64,000 nt of DNA from Cephalotrichum gorgonifer (taxonomy: Eukaryota; Ascomycota; Sordariomycetes; Microascales; Microascaceae). How positions within the stretch are numbered: position 1 is the first letter of the stretch; each line of letters opens with the position of its first letter. The stretch covers positions 2,915,728-2,979,727 of the forward strand of contig ONZQ02000003.1 of assembly GCA_900312665.1 (NCBI GenBank), given 5' to 3'. The position numbers were made by a program, and so were the translations under genes. Of this stretch, positions 39,466 to 51,043 are shown piece by piece. The notes beneath the pieces are model-generated. The model searched no databases. It had not been told where the DNA came from and saw nothing but the letters and a program-made list of their open reading frames with translations.

Positions 39466-40133
39466 CTTGTCTAGTTGGATTAGGAAGAAGGTACGAATAG
39501 AGAAAGGAAACTCCTGAAAATGGATGGAGTATGGAGTATGAGGGTGTACGATGGTGGTGGTTGTATGGCGATGGAAACCAGCTTCAAAAGCGCATTTTAC
39601 CGTCTATTGCCGTGCTTTTCTAGAACGAAGTGCATCGGACAGATCGGAGGTCGGGGCTCCCAGACTTCTTTCCCCGGTCCGGTTCCTTGCGCGTGTGGAT
39701 AGATCCTACGTTACTTGAGCCGCAGGTTCCCTGGGCCTTGTGTGGCCATCCGATTCGGCCGGGGCTTTCGTGCCCTTCAACATATTTACCAGGGCTATAG
39801 TATTAGCCCGACTGACTTCTCATCGTCGGAACTTTACTATTTCCGGCGATAGTAGGCGCACATGTCCGATCCAACTCCGCATGTCCGGCCTAATCTTATA
39901 TGTCCGATCGGCTTTCATATGTCCGATCCACAGAGGACGGGAATGGCCGATACTAGAACAAACGATCCGAGACAGTCCATTGTGCTAGAGTAACCCTTAC
40001 GAGTACGTAAGGACGATGGTGGAATTAAAATTGGCGTCGTAGTGCTTCTCCTTTGCTATTAAGCACAACGACCCAACGCTTTGCTATTATGCTTCCGACC
40101 TGGTAATGCTATATAGTCGCACTAACCCTTGCC
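39466..40133. promoter_or_regulatory. Divergent promoter of MocA dehydrogenase and gluconokinase
   Basis: About 670 bases between opposite start codons. It contains the 19-bp array (39861..39936) and two inverse-orientation partial copies at 39634 (ATCGGAC) and 39642 (GATCGGA). See the repeat entry. Confidence 0.55.
39861..39936. repeat. Four-copy array, exact 19-bp period, core ATGTCCG
   Basis: ATGTCCG starts at 39862, 39881, 39900 and 39919, so each copy is exactly 19 bases from the last. Three copies read ATGTCCGATC and one ATGTCCGGCC; the intervening 9 bases differ, so only the core is conserved. Nineteen bases is about two helical turns, putting all four cores on one DNA face. This looks like a binding array rather than a slippage repeat. 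It is about 200 bases before the gluconokinase start. Confidence 0.85.
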
Positions 40134-40757
40134 ATGGCGATAAATTTGCCAAAGAATAAGATGATATTCGTGGTTAGTGGCCCTGCCGCCTCTGGTAAAA
40201 CCACTATCGCAACTTATCTCTCCCAAGAGCTCGCAATTCCGTATATCGAGGGGGATGATGTACGCCCTCCTCTCTTCGTTTGACCACTCGAGGACTTATG
40301 TTAACACATGCAGTACCATACCACGGCCAACAAAGTTAAGATGGGTAGCGGCATCCCACTGACCGACGGCGACCGGTGGGACTGGCTCATCACCCTCCGC
40401 CACGAAGCTACCAAACAGTTACGGGAGTCCGAGGCCGTCATCATCACCTGCTCGTCCCTGCGGCGCAGATACCGTGATGTCTTCAGGGTCGTGTCCTACG
40501 AGGATCCGGCCGTGCAACTGCGCTTCCTCTACCTCAAGGCTAGACAGCAGCATTTACAAGCAAGGATCACGGCACGTGTGGGTCATTATATGAAGGGTAG
40601 CATGGTGCGTAGCCAGATGGAGTGTCTTGAGGAGCCCGCGCAGGACGAGTTTGACGTGGTCCAGGTTGACGTGCAGGGAGACCAGGTGGCCGTCTGCAGA
40701 GATGCGTTGGATAGGGTTTGGGAAAGATTGAACGAGCATGAAGTAGAGGTCAAGTGA
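40134..40757 (+). CDS. Gluconokinase (thermoresistant GntK family)
   Basis: Two exons: 40134..40259 and 40314..40757 (189 aa), 54-nt intron. ATP:D-gluconate 6-phosphotransferase makes 6-phosphogluconate for the pentose phosphate pathway, in the cytosol. The P-loop is SGPAASGKTTIA; the family signature follows across the intron: IEGDD-YHTTANKVKMGSGIPLTDGDRWDWL. Then comes ITCSSLRRRYRDVFR (the CSALKRRYRD motif) and the lid region HYMKGSMVRSQMECLE. Length is normal for the family. It is the last gene of the proposed oxidative sugar cluster and gives that cluster its biochemical endpoint. Confidence 0.95.
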
Positions 40758-43069
40758 CAGCGACGGGCATTGGAAACTTGCTAGATGACCGCAATGCTCC
40801 CCGGTGCATTGATCTTGCCCCCCGTAGCCCCGCATCCGGCGCAAGAATCTTGCCACTTTGTATATATCGTCTCTTGGCTAGCTGTGGTGTGGCGTGTTCG
40901 ATTTCCAAAAGACCTAAAGCTCCTATCACGTCTTATACCTCTACTTTTGCAGCTCCCCAGTGTCTCTCGGGCACTGAGCAATCCGTACAAGATAAATCAA
41001 GTAAAATAGATCATAATATGTTCAGGGGATTTAATCGATGCCTATCAAGATAATTGTGCTTATTCCTCTCCTTTGTCAGCAGGAGGACGTAATGGTTGTG
41101 GTGAGCTGTAACAAAGGTCGGCACTGTGGTGACTTCAGGTCTTGGCAACTAGGGAAAACTGCTGCTCAAAACTGCGACCACTGTCTGCCAAATCTGGGGC
41201 GAATTCCCTCCACCCTATACTTGCCGCGTAGACAGCATCTTCGCTCCTTGCTACTCATAGTGAGGGGAGGTATGGAACGGATGGCCTAGACTCTCTCTAC
41301 TAGTGAGGAAATAGGAGTGAGGAAACGACATGGCGCGAACAGCCCCTGGAAATTTTGGGCCAAGGCTGGAGTAGGCTCTGTTCTGATAAATATCATGGCC
41401 ATACAATGGCGTACTGGAGGTTTACCTTTTGGTAAGAAGCATACTGGTACTCTTCCTCAGATTCCGGTTCCAAAGGCTAGTTAGTGAAGCTACCATTCCG
41501 CCTTTCTTAATGCCCCTATATCTGTTTGAGTGGAGCAAGGTTGGGCGGCAGGTTGATCGACGAGCGCTGGGGGGTAGTGGGTATCGACCCTCCAACGTAA
41601 GACCAATAACTGGAAGCTCCTTCGGGCGTCCCCACTTATTGTACCTTATGCTAACGATGACCCTTCGATTTTGGATCCATATCCCTCGAAGCAATTCCAG
41701 CATGCCCTTATCCGCCACATGTGACAGGCAATGTGCACATATGAGCCAACATGCCGGCAGGGGCACCAGAAGCCGCAATTCTCAAAGAGCATCCTTTTTA
41801 TCCCTCATGTGAGGTTGTCAGCTAAACTATTCCAACCCGTCCTCGTAGGAATGGGACAGCCGACGAAATAGGGTCGTATTAAAAAAAAATATCACGAGCC
41901 ATCCTTCTGATTTACCTAGCTATCTTCGAGAGATATTGCCCGCCTCGACCGGCCATGAACGACTTCAGTTTTCCCCTAGTGAAGTGAGTTTTGATGTCAG
42001 GAACCACGAAGTTATCATCTGCGATGACGTATTTAATAGATAATATGTCCCTGTGTCTCTTGAATAGGTCCTTTCTATTGCGGATTCCTGCGTCTCTGTC
42101 TCACATGTTTTGCAGACGGATCGAATTGACCTGATCGCCAAAAGTGGGTACGAATGTGGGGGGGATGCGGCTGTATGGTAGCAAATGAGCCTCAACCCTT
42201 TTTTGAATACCAGTCAAAGATGGGATTGGCGTCGGCTTATAAAGCAGATGGGCTTAAGATTAGCCCCTAAGATTATGGCGAATGCAACCATGAATACGAG
42301 CGCCCGCCCCACCGAACCTGCTAATGTGCTTATAGGAGTAAGTGGCTGCCTGTTGGATAAGAATCCCATCTGAAATATTATTGACCCTTCGCATTTTCCC
42401 ATAAAATGCAGGTACGTACTGATACCCACCAACCAACAGTCTCTGGGCCCACAAGGCGACACGGACAAGTACTTCGTATCCATAAAAAGGATTCCATCCC
42501 TGCATATGGGTAATCTTACTTCGGGGATTAGAGCACGTGACTCGCTTGGCACGCCTGAACAGCACGCCTTTGGCGAATCAAGCAACCAACATTATTACGG
42601 GAAGAAAGGGAGAATATCCCATGCTCCACCTCCAGGAAAAAGAAAGACATCCAGAAAAGGCCGGATTTACCCTTTTCTGGCGTAGCTTAATTGTTTTAAC
42701 TCCATAGAAAATTTACATATTCCCTGGATTAATAAGCTTACATGTAATGTTCCTCACCATTTCGCCGCTCTACTTACTGGGTTTTATCCTTGGTGCGGAT
42801 CATAGATGGCATCCAAATGGTCGGGGCCCAAATCTATGGCTCTGCCCCACCCATTCGGTCGTATCCGTCGACCCACGTGTATGCCTCGCCAAAATCCTTC
42901 CTGTCCAATCTTATATTAAAGCACACACGACCCTTAGCGCCTGGGCTTCGCCCCTTCGCCCGCTTCGCCCCCCCTTTTGGCAAATCTCGCGCTGTCCTCC
43001 CTCTCGACAGGGCGCCTTCGTACCTGCGTCAACATTTTCCACACCTTCAACCCCAGGTCATCTATCGCC
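40758..43069. other. Gene-poor gap, 2.3 kb
   Basis: No gene recognised. Open frames up to about 125 codons exist on both strands but show no domain, no plausible splicing and no consistent composition. A CT/CCCC-rich stretch at 42950-43060 is the likely core promoter of the mannosyltransferase. Confidence 0.45.
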
Positions 43070-44474
43070 ATGACGTGGAGAAGAAGGCTCGCCTATGCGG
43101 GCGCGAGCGTCTTCGTGATCCTATTCCTACTTACTGGATTCGATCTGTTCGCTAGGGATGATCCTGCGCTCCTTCGTGCCAAGCCTCTGAGTATGTTTTT
43201 TTTTTCCTTTCCCGCGACCCATCGGCGCTATTGAATTGGCTCGCGCTCCTGGGGTTTTCTCAACCCACTAGTGCTATGACGATGTTGCTAACCCGCCGTG
43301 TTTGCGGTTTACAGTTCAGGACCAACTCGCGAACTTCGGAATAGGCGAGAAGCGCCCCGAGGCGGTCTACCGAGACACCGTCAAAGATGCACCGAAATTC
43401 GTCGCCGCGATCATGGATCCCGAGGACCAGCGATTCGACAGGCTGGTCTGCCCGCGCCCGGACGTATCGCGATACGAGTACCTGATCCCCGCGAAGACTA
43501 CGACGAAGAAGACATACGTCTTCGCGCTCAACCTGATTAATATCGCGCATCTTCTGCCCCGGCTGATGGGCTCCATAATCGAGGCGGTCAGGTTCCTGGG
43601 GCCGGAGAACTGCATGATAAGCATCGTCGAGGGACATTCCAAGGACGGCACGATGGAGATCCTGGAGGCGCTGCGCCCCGAGGCGGAGAAGTTGGGCGTC
43701 GAGTACCACTTCCTGAGGAGCGACATCACCCCGAACGACGGGAAGAGAGTGGTGCATCTCGCCGAGCTGAGGAACCTGGCTCTTGAGCCACTGTTCAACA
43801 ACACCTCGGCGTTTGTGAAGGACCCAACCATCCTCTTCCTGAACGACGTGGCGATCTGCATGGATGACATCCTCGAGCTGACGCATCAGAGGGTCCAACT
43901 GGGGGCGGACATGACGTGCGCGATGGATTGGTCCCACTTAAAGGCCCACCCGACCTTCTACGACGTCTGGGTCGCGCGCTCCATCACCGGCAACTCCTTC
44001 TTCTACATCAACGCGACGGACGTCAACTGGGACCACGCGCGGGAGCTCTTCTTCGACGACCCGGAGGGACTGGCGCGGTTCGACAAGAACCTGCCCGTGC
44101 AAGTCTTCGCGTGCTGGAACGGGGCCGTGGTCTTCGGCGCGAAGCCGCTCTTGGAGGCCGGGATTCGCTTCCGGGGCGCCAACGTGGGAGAGTGCAGGAT
44201 GGGAGAGCCGACCTACCTCAACAAGGATATGTGGTACAAGGGGTACGGCAAGATTGCGGTGGTGCCAACCGTGAACCTGGAATACGACGACAACCACGGG
44301 ACTTGGATCAAGGAACAGAGGGGTTATGTTACCGAGTTGATAAAGGAGCAGAACGGGACGGACACGATAGACTGGAAGGGCCCGCCGGAGAAGGTGCTGT
44401 GCATGCCTGGGTGGAAGGATCAGACGTGGCCGGCGTGGGACGACCACGTAGATGCGCCGCCGAATGCAGATTAG
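43070..44474 (+). CDS. GT69 alpha-1,3-mannosyltransferase-like protein (CMT1/CAP59 family)
   Basis: Two exons: 43070..43190 and 43315..44474 (426 aa); the 124-nt intron has branch site TTGCTAAC. It is a type II membrane protein: MTWRRRLAYAGASVFVILFL gives a short basic tail and one TM helix, placing the catalytic domain in the Golgi lumen. The catalytic part has MISIVEGHSKDGTMEILEAL, ILFLNDVAICMDDILEL (metal-binding Asp region), MTCAMDWSHLKAHPTFYDVW and CWNGAVVF, hallmarks of the family named for cryptococcal mannosyltransferase 1. In ascomycetes these are taken to modify wall or secreted glycans; the acceptor is unknown. There is no clustered partner. Confidence 0.92.
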
Positions 44475-47400
44475 CGACGAGGTTCTGATACGATAATGCA
44501 GGTTGGGGGGGGGAGGCGTTGTCACTTTTGTACATCTAGAGATTTCATAGCATCGGACGTTCGAGCGGCATCTTGTTTAAACGAAGCGTTTACGACGTTA
44601 TATTCGACCTAATTCAAGACGTTTACCTGACTTTTGTCGATTTGTACCCCTTTGAGTGTGCCAACCCTTGACTGTGTAGGGGAGAGGAAATCCGGCAAGT
44701 CGATCCATAGTAGTTGCGCAAACACGCCGCCCAAAGTAGGCGCGCGGGAGGTACCAGCCTGCGTCGAGGCCTCGCGCCCGAGTTGACGACGAGGTTGTTA
44801 CTCCGCTTGAATATTAGCATGCAAGAGCCGTTAGGCGCAATCCCAAGCGCAGTCGACACAGGCATACGCACTCCTTGTCCCGGTCCTTGTCTGAGTCTTC
44901 TGAGGTGTCACAAGCGCGGCTGCACGTCATCTCTGCGACCTGTGAGTAAGCGAGTAATCGCCCTGTGGCTCGTCGATCTGGGTGGCGTCTGATCTGACAC
45001 TATGCAGCCGAACAGCCCAGAATGTCTCATTTGAGTGAAGTGGAGCTGTCCTGTCGGTGTAACCTTGAGACAATAAAAAGGTGGCGTCCAATACAGATGC
45101 TGATCAGCTTGACTATGAGACAAGCCGCTATTCAACTCAGAGTTTTGCGTCGACCTTCTCGGGGTAACTATCGACATAGCTCACCTGTTCGAATTGCGAC
45201 ATATCTAGAAATGCGTTTGCATGTCAAGATACCAACGAGGACTCAGATAACGAGTTGGTGGAGAAGGACCACATCCGTTAAAATTCCATGCTCGTGATTT
45301 CGGGAATCGGTACTCGAGACAGACTTAGGTGTAGCCTCAATGCAGGGCTCGACACTAAGCAAGTGGTGGACGAGTTCGTGACCATGGATAGGAATCCTAA
45401 CCTACTCAGCAACAAGTTCAGTAAGAGTTAATGGGATGTCTCATCCGGGGATGGTACTTCCCAATGGCCAACTCAAAGGTTTTGAACGGGCTTAACTTAC
45501 CTTTTGATTCGTCATGGGAGACGGGAGTTGTTAGCCTTGTCGGCTGGGAAAGGCACAAGTAGACTAAGGAGGTCGAATGATCTCCCTCCCCATAGAGGGT
45601 TGGAGGGATACGCAGTTCGGGACGTTCTGAGTAGTTTAGAATTGGTGGGTGTTGCAAAGGTTAAGTGATGCGAGCAGCACGGGTGCTATAAAACAAAATA
45701 TATGACATATGGCGCCACGAAGGGAGGGGAATGGAGGTGCCAATAACATGGCATGAAGGACGCAATCCCTGGGAGAGTCAAAGATACTGAATGCCTCTCA
45801 AGAATGGGTGATTAAGGTGAGGGACACGGTATTTAGAGTTAAGTGGGAGGGAATCCAATCTTGCTATCTCATGCTATGAAAAATTATCTATGTATGATAT
45901 TTCCCATATACACACCCGCTTACTCCTCACCTGCCGTTCGCCTTGGCTTGTCTTGCTCACTACTGCACAATTAGTGGAGGGTGCATTTGATACCCCTGTC
46001 CTGCCCAGACCTGCCACGTACCAAGGAGGTTAAGGGTCCTGCCCAGACCTGCCACGTACCAAGGAGGTTAAGGCCAATGTTGACAGATGCCAACCTATCG
46101 TACTATCAACTTTAATCTCCGAGTCGTGGCACTACTGGTGCTTCATTGTACATGGACTGGTTGCATAAATACAAGCATGGCTCTCGACGCCCCTAAGGAC
46201 ACCGCCTAGGCACTTCCCGTAAATTCCTCGATTCCACGAGCGCCGTCGTAGACCCCCTAGAGAGGACCTACCTCTCGGAGCTTTGGCACTAGGTTTCTGC
46301 AAGTCATAACGTACCGAGGACATGACGAAGTGGCATCCAGATTGAACGCAAGACCTTGTATGGAATATGGGATAGCTGAATAGTTTGACTAAGGCTCCTA
46401 TAGAATTTTGAGTGGTTAGGCTGGGAGCTGATACGGAAGAGGACCAATAGGCTCCATACTCGTATTATTCCCTCTTGTGGGATGGTTATAGGAAGGGGTA
46501 ACATAATATTATTCGCTTGGTACAGATTCTCGTAAATTTGTGGAGATGCCGGTATCGGTGTAGCTACTTCGTACTCGAGCGAGTCCTGTTCCGAGGATAT
46601 AATCGTCAACACGGGGATAATAAGGGGGGAAGCGATCCCTTCGAGAAACCCCCACACCTTCAACGTCTTTTACTGGGCCTCTGGATTCTAGAACAGGGAT
46701 GAGGCCCGTTCGTGGCGCGGGCGGGCGGCTTGGCGAAAATTAGACGGGAGGGATCAGCATAATGGACGGGGACGAAGATTTTGGAAGCAGACATCTAAAT
46801 ACATACGAAGTAGTGGCATAACCTTAGCCGTTGGCTCAGAAAGTAGTGATCTGCAAAAAAAGTAATTCTCGTACGAGCCAGGATGGTCCTCGTTTGAGGA
46901 GAAGAACAGGGTGTTAACGAGAAAAGGGGCCGCCGGCAGGACCCCGCGCGGCAGTGTCCAAAGACCAGGGGCTGGGTAGGGTATACCTCTGAGCTGTCAG
47001 GATTGAAGGGGGGGATTCAACTTCTTAACTGGGAGCTAGAGGCTTGGGAGGAGTGAGCCAGCAACCTCTCCGTTAGAATCCGCCTACCAAGGGGTTAACG
47101 CGACTCCTCACCGCAAATACTGCTCAGCACTCAGTAGCTTTATTGCTTCAACCATTCCATATGAGTACTACATCTTGGAAATAAAGGGGTGAAATGTTCC
47201 GTGACAGGAGGAATCCTTATCCCGGGAGGAAACCCTTGCAAACCGTCCGTCGGATGCGACGCGAGGTGGTAGTGATCGGCACTTCTGGGCAACCGGGGAG
47301 GATTTCCGGGATTCCCTCGGGCGACAAAGTGTGGTTTCCACTTGGCCACACGGCATGGTCACATCCGAGTAGTTTCTAATTAGGTCTCTGCCGCGGATTG

Positions 47401-47501
47401 AAAAGCGAGCGGCCGCCCACCTCGTTCTTCCCCGTCGACATCTGGAGGTCGTAAGATACGATCACCATCTGCCGAGCACTGGAAACCTACGCTTGCCTAA
47501 C
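44475..47501. other. Gene-poor gap, 3.0 kb
   Basis: No gene recognised on either strand; open frames are short and unrelated to known domains. It contains the perfect 38-bp tandem duplication listed separately. Confidence 0.45.
45998..46073. repeat. Perfect tandem duplication of a 38-bp unit
   Basis: A 38-base unit starting GTCCTGCCCAGACCTGCC and ending GGAGGTTAAGG occurs twice head to tail (45998..46035 and 46036..46073) with no mismatch. Each unit also holds a partial inner repeat (CCTGCCCAGA / CCTGCCACGT). Identity implies a recent duplication. No gene overlaps it. Confidence 0.9.
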
Positions 47502-48928
47502 ATGGCTGATATCGACTTTACCTTACTTTCCCCGGCGGAACTTGAGGCCGTGCTGGACATGCCTGCGATGCCTCCGCCAGCGGATCAGTTCAGCAACTTC
47601 GTCGACCCTCCTAACCAGAATGGGCTGGCCATAGGAGTCAGCGCCATATGCATAGCTGCGGTTGTCCTCTGCCTCGGGATCCGTGCCTATGCCAGACTGG
47701 TTCTTCTGAAGACGGTACAAGCTCAGGAAGTCTTGATCTTCACTGCATATGTAGGTCCCATCTGAATCCCCCACCCTCGACAAACTATTCAACACCAGGC
47801 TGACCACTTTCGACCAGGGTTGTTTTATCGGTTGGGCTTATTGCACCTTGTCACTGGTCCGTAACCCGGGCTACTACGTCCACACGTGGAATGTGACGCT
47901 TCGACAGACGGTTCCGATGGGCTACGTGAGTCTAACCCCATGGTAGCATCCTACCCTTCCATACACGACGCACACAGCGCTAAGAACTGGCAGATCGTGC
48001 ACCTTGCCGGTGTCTTCTACACGGTCTGTCTTCCTCTTCTCAAGGTATCCATCTTGCTGGAGTGGCTGGGCATGTTTGTCCCTCGGGGTAACAGGAACTG
48101 GTTTTTCTGGGTCTCCTGGGTCATGATTGTCCTACAGGTTCTCTTTGCTATTGCTATCACTATAGCCCTGAACCTAGCCTGCATCCCAACCAAGAAGAAA
48201 TGGGAGTTCTGGGTCCCAGGAAAGTGTATCAATACCCATGATATCGAGACCGCCTCGGCCGCCTTCCAACTAGCCTCCGACTGTGCTGTCCTACTTCTTC
48301 CTCAGAAGATCATTTGGGATCTCCGGATGAACTGGAAGAAGAGGCTGGGTGTGTCGGTCGTTTTCTCGCTCGGTGTCTTGTAAGTGGCCACTGCACGGGA
48401 GCGCAAGTCCCTCTCCCCTCAGGCCTAGCTAACACCGATCACAGGGCGTGTGTATCTGCTGCCTTCCGTCTTGCCGTCACAGTCCAGTATGCCGAGGCTC
48501 TCGACACTATCTACCACATCGGCCCCGTCTGCTTCTGGGCCTACGCCGAGATGACCTGCGGCTTCATTGTCGTCTGCGTCCCTTGCGTGCCCAAGATCCT
48601 CATGGAGAGTGGTGTCTGGCGTAAGGTGAAGAAGGGACTTGGCATGAGCGCTACCACGGGCGCCAGTGGCGCATCATCCAAAGGTCACAGCGGGTCCCAC
48701 AGCGTGTCGATATCCAAGAACAAGCGCTCCGTGCACGACTCGTACCTGGAGATCGACGACAACACCGAGATGAAGAACCTCGGCTCCGAGTCGGCGGAGA
48801 ACCTGCGGGGTTCCTACCCCGTCAAGATGGAGGAAGGTATCGTTCGCACCACGCGAGTCACGGTTCATAACTCGGAAATGTCGGCCAGCGACGAGGCGGT
48901 GAACTACCAGCAGAGGCAGTGGAGGTAG
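47502..48928 (+). CDS. PTH11/rhodopsin-domain integral membrane protein
   Basis: Four exons: 47502..47750, 47818..47925, 47985..48379, 48445..48928 (411 aa). The fold is the fungal rhodopsin-like (SAT4/PTH11-type) seven-helix domain: TM1 GVSAICIAAVVLCLGIRAYARL, then NWQIVHLAGVFYTVCLPLLKVSILLEWLGMF, WVMIVLQVLFAIAITIALNLACIP with the conserved Cys, KCINTHDIETASAAFQLASD with the conserved second Cys, LPQKIIWDLRMNWKKRLGVSVVFSLGVLACVSAAFRL, and the last helix FWAYAEMTCGFIVVCVPCVP. There is no CFEM domain at the N-terminus, which is short and acidic. The C-terminal 100 residues are a Ser/Lys/Glu-rich cytosolic tail. Some family members sense host or environmental cues; signalling here is unproven. 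Confidence 0.9.
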
Positions 48929-49007
48929 AAGATCATGACCATACACATGTGATCAGTTCTGTGGTAGAGTAGTTCTGGAACTACCAGATTCCTTTGTGTA
49001 CCAAAAG

Positions 49008-49415
49008 TTATTGTATTCTATTGGCTCCGTCAAGACGGTTTGATTCGAGAGCGGAGCCTTTGTGGCTCGCGATGTCCGGATTCCGGGATAAAAACCCGTA
49101 AACCCACTTGTTACCAAGAGGTCGCGCATCATTCGCTCGGTTCAGGATGCGTTGGGCACTCTCTCGGATTTGAGCATGGGTCGGGGGGCTGCCAAGGGTT
49201 CTCTGGATGATAACCCAGTGTGCCAAAATTCTCTCTTGCTCCTTAGATAGCCTCTGGTAGGGCTCAGCTGCAACAGATCGGGATTGTGAGCCGTTATGTC
49301 GGTGGCGAAGTGTTGATCGTGGAACGCCCCATCGCTTCGCGGCGGCCCGAAATGAGCTACCACCAGCGATGTCATTGAGGGCATTCTGAATGCTGGTTTC
49401 CGTGTATTTTGGCAT
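49008..49415 (-). mobile_element. Fot1/pogo-type transposase fragment (DNA-binding part only)
   Basis: The open frame gives 135 residues: a Psq-type HTH (TETSIQNALNDIAGGSSFRAA, AKRWGVPRSTLRHR) and then a CENP-B/Tc5-type HTH (LSKEQERILAHWVIIQR, NKWVYGFLSRNPDI). This is the N-terminal DNA-binding half of a Tc1/mariner-superfamily Fot1/pogo transposase. The frame ends within SNRLDGANR, just where the linker to the DDE catalytic domain begins; no DDE domain follows toward 48930. So it is a truncated remnant next to the 3' end of the rhodopsin-domain gene. Terminal inverted repeats were not found by eye. Confidence 0.85.
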
Positions 49416-51043
49416 ACTAAATCGATTACCGACGCGTTTTTGGCAATAATTATCTGGGTTGGGTTGATGTTTTGATAATTTGAAACTGGGATAGACGCGT
49501 TGATTTCATAATGTGCGAGAGTTTGGGTGGTTTGGCCCAAACATGTCGAGAGCCAAAGGGAGAGCTCTCTACTGCAGCATCCATGTCTGATCCCTGGCCA
49601 TATTGCCTTCCATTCCCCTCCAATGTGCAGATACCGTCCATGCACTGTGCTAGTACCTAGAGGGTCCTGTTAAGAACAATAGCAATAGCCGTGGCCATTT
49701 TCAAGTAATTTGTTTGTGTAGACCGTCTCATACTTCACAGGCCACCATGAACGAATATCGTAGAATCACAACGTACACATACTCGTACTCACAGGCGAGA
49801 CGGTAGAAAATCTCCACCTGGTCGAGTCCAGCATGCTTGTCTCCTCTCCAATCCGCCCGTGAGAATTCACCCGCAGGGGCCTCCTGCCTTATTCCACCCA
49901 CTGTTCTCCGTCCATCACATATTACTGGAGATGATCGACGGCCCTCTAGTACAAGTAAATTGTGCCCCCGAGTAATAGTTACATGCCGAGCACGTCGACA
50001 AGGGTCGGCAGACGAAGGTAAAGTTCCCCGGCAAACCCCAGTAATCCGTATTAGGTGGGGGTCTATGATTAGTTATTTGGACTGCGTACTCCGTACGGTA
50101 TACGAGCACTAGTCACTGACATTCTCCGGACTACAGCACTTGGATGGTGTGATGTGTGTGGGTCGCTCTCCGAGCCGTGACAGGAGGAGCATACCTGTAA
50201 GAACAGGGCCGGAGCCCCAATATTCTCTCCCCGCACAAGGAGACCGGGATTAGAGGCTATGTCGGGGATTTCCCTCGTATTGTAAATCAAAGAGGGCCGT
50301 CCCCTATCCGTACCCATCCTTCCTTCCAACCCGCTCGCTTGTCCCCTTTCAATTCTTGGACGAGCCATTACATTATTTCAGGATATACTTGTACTCGAGT
50401 TCTCCGACTTCGTCTGGAAGCCACTACAAGCGGAATGATTCGGTAAGCCGTCTGTAGCGGCAGCGGCCCAAGGGTATCCTCCATTCCTGTTTCGACACTT
50501 GACGAATCGAAAATGCATCGTTTCCAGGACTATTTGAAGAGACACAGCTTCTAATTGAGCCTTGAACTTCGTTATTGTATAAAGCTATCCATAACATATC
50601 ATGCCATCTCAGGAACTTTGCCAGTCTATCTCCAGAGAATATTTGAAGGTCTAGAAGGGCTGAAATTGGGGATTTTATATGAAAGTATCCTGTGTGCATC
50701 CTGGATTCAGAGCACCTCTAATAATGAAAATACTTTTCCCTCTTCTATGTGTTCGTATTAGCTCATCCGCTCTTTATAAATGAATCACCGTTGGACCATC
50801 CCTAGCGGCGGGCATCTTGGTCTTCACAGATAAGATAAAGCTTTCTGAGTCGCAACCTGGCTCTTGATGGGGGCTGTAGCTAGGAGTACCTGTTGGAGCT
50901 CAATGTTGCATCAACCTTGTATTATCCCGCCCTCCCCCCCAATTTTTTTTTTTTTTTTTTGCTACTTGACCGTTTCAATCCCCCTCCGCCCACGTCGACA
51001 TCGAGAAACGAAGAAAAACCAAGAGATGTCTCGAAATATTGAC
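49416..51043. other. Gap between transposase remnant and F-box-like gene
   Basis: No gene seen in about 1.6 kb. Bases 49416-49660 may be the 5' part of the transposon. A run of 18 T (50943..50960) lies near the right end. Confidence 0.45.

Noticed and set aside
43260..44525. Long minus-strand open frames opposite the mannosyltransferase
   Set aside because: GC-rich antisense shadows; the + strand frame has clear GT69 motifs.
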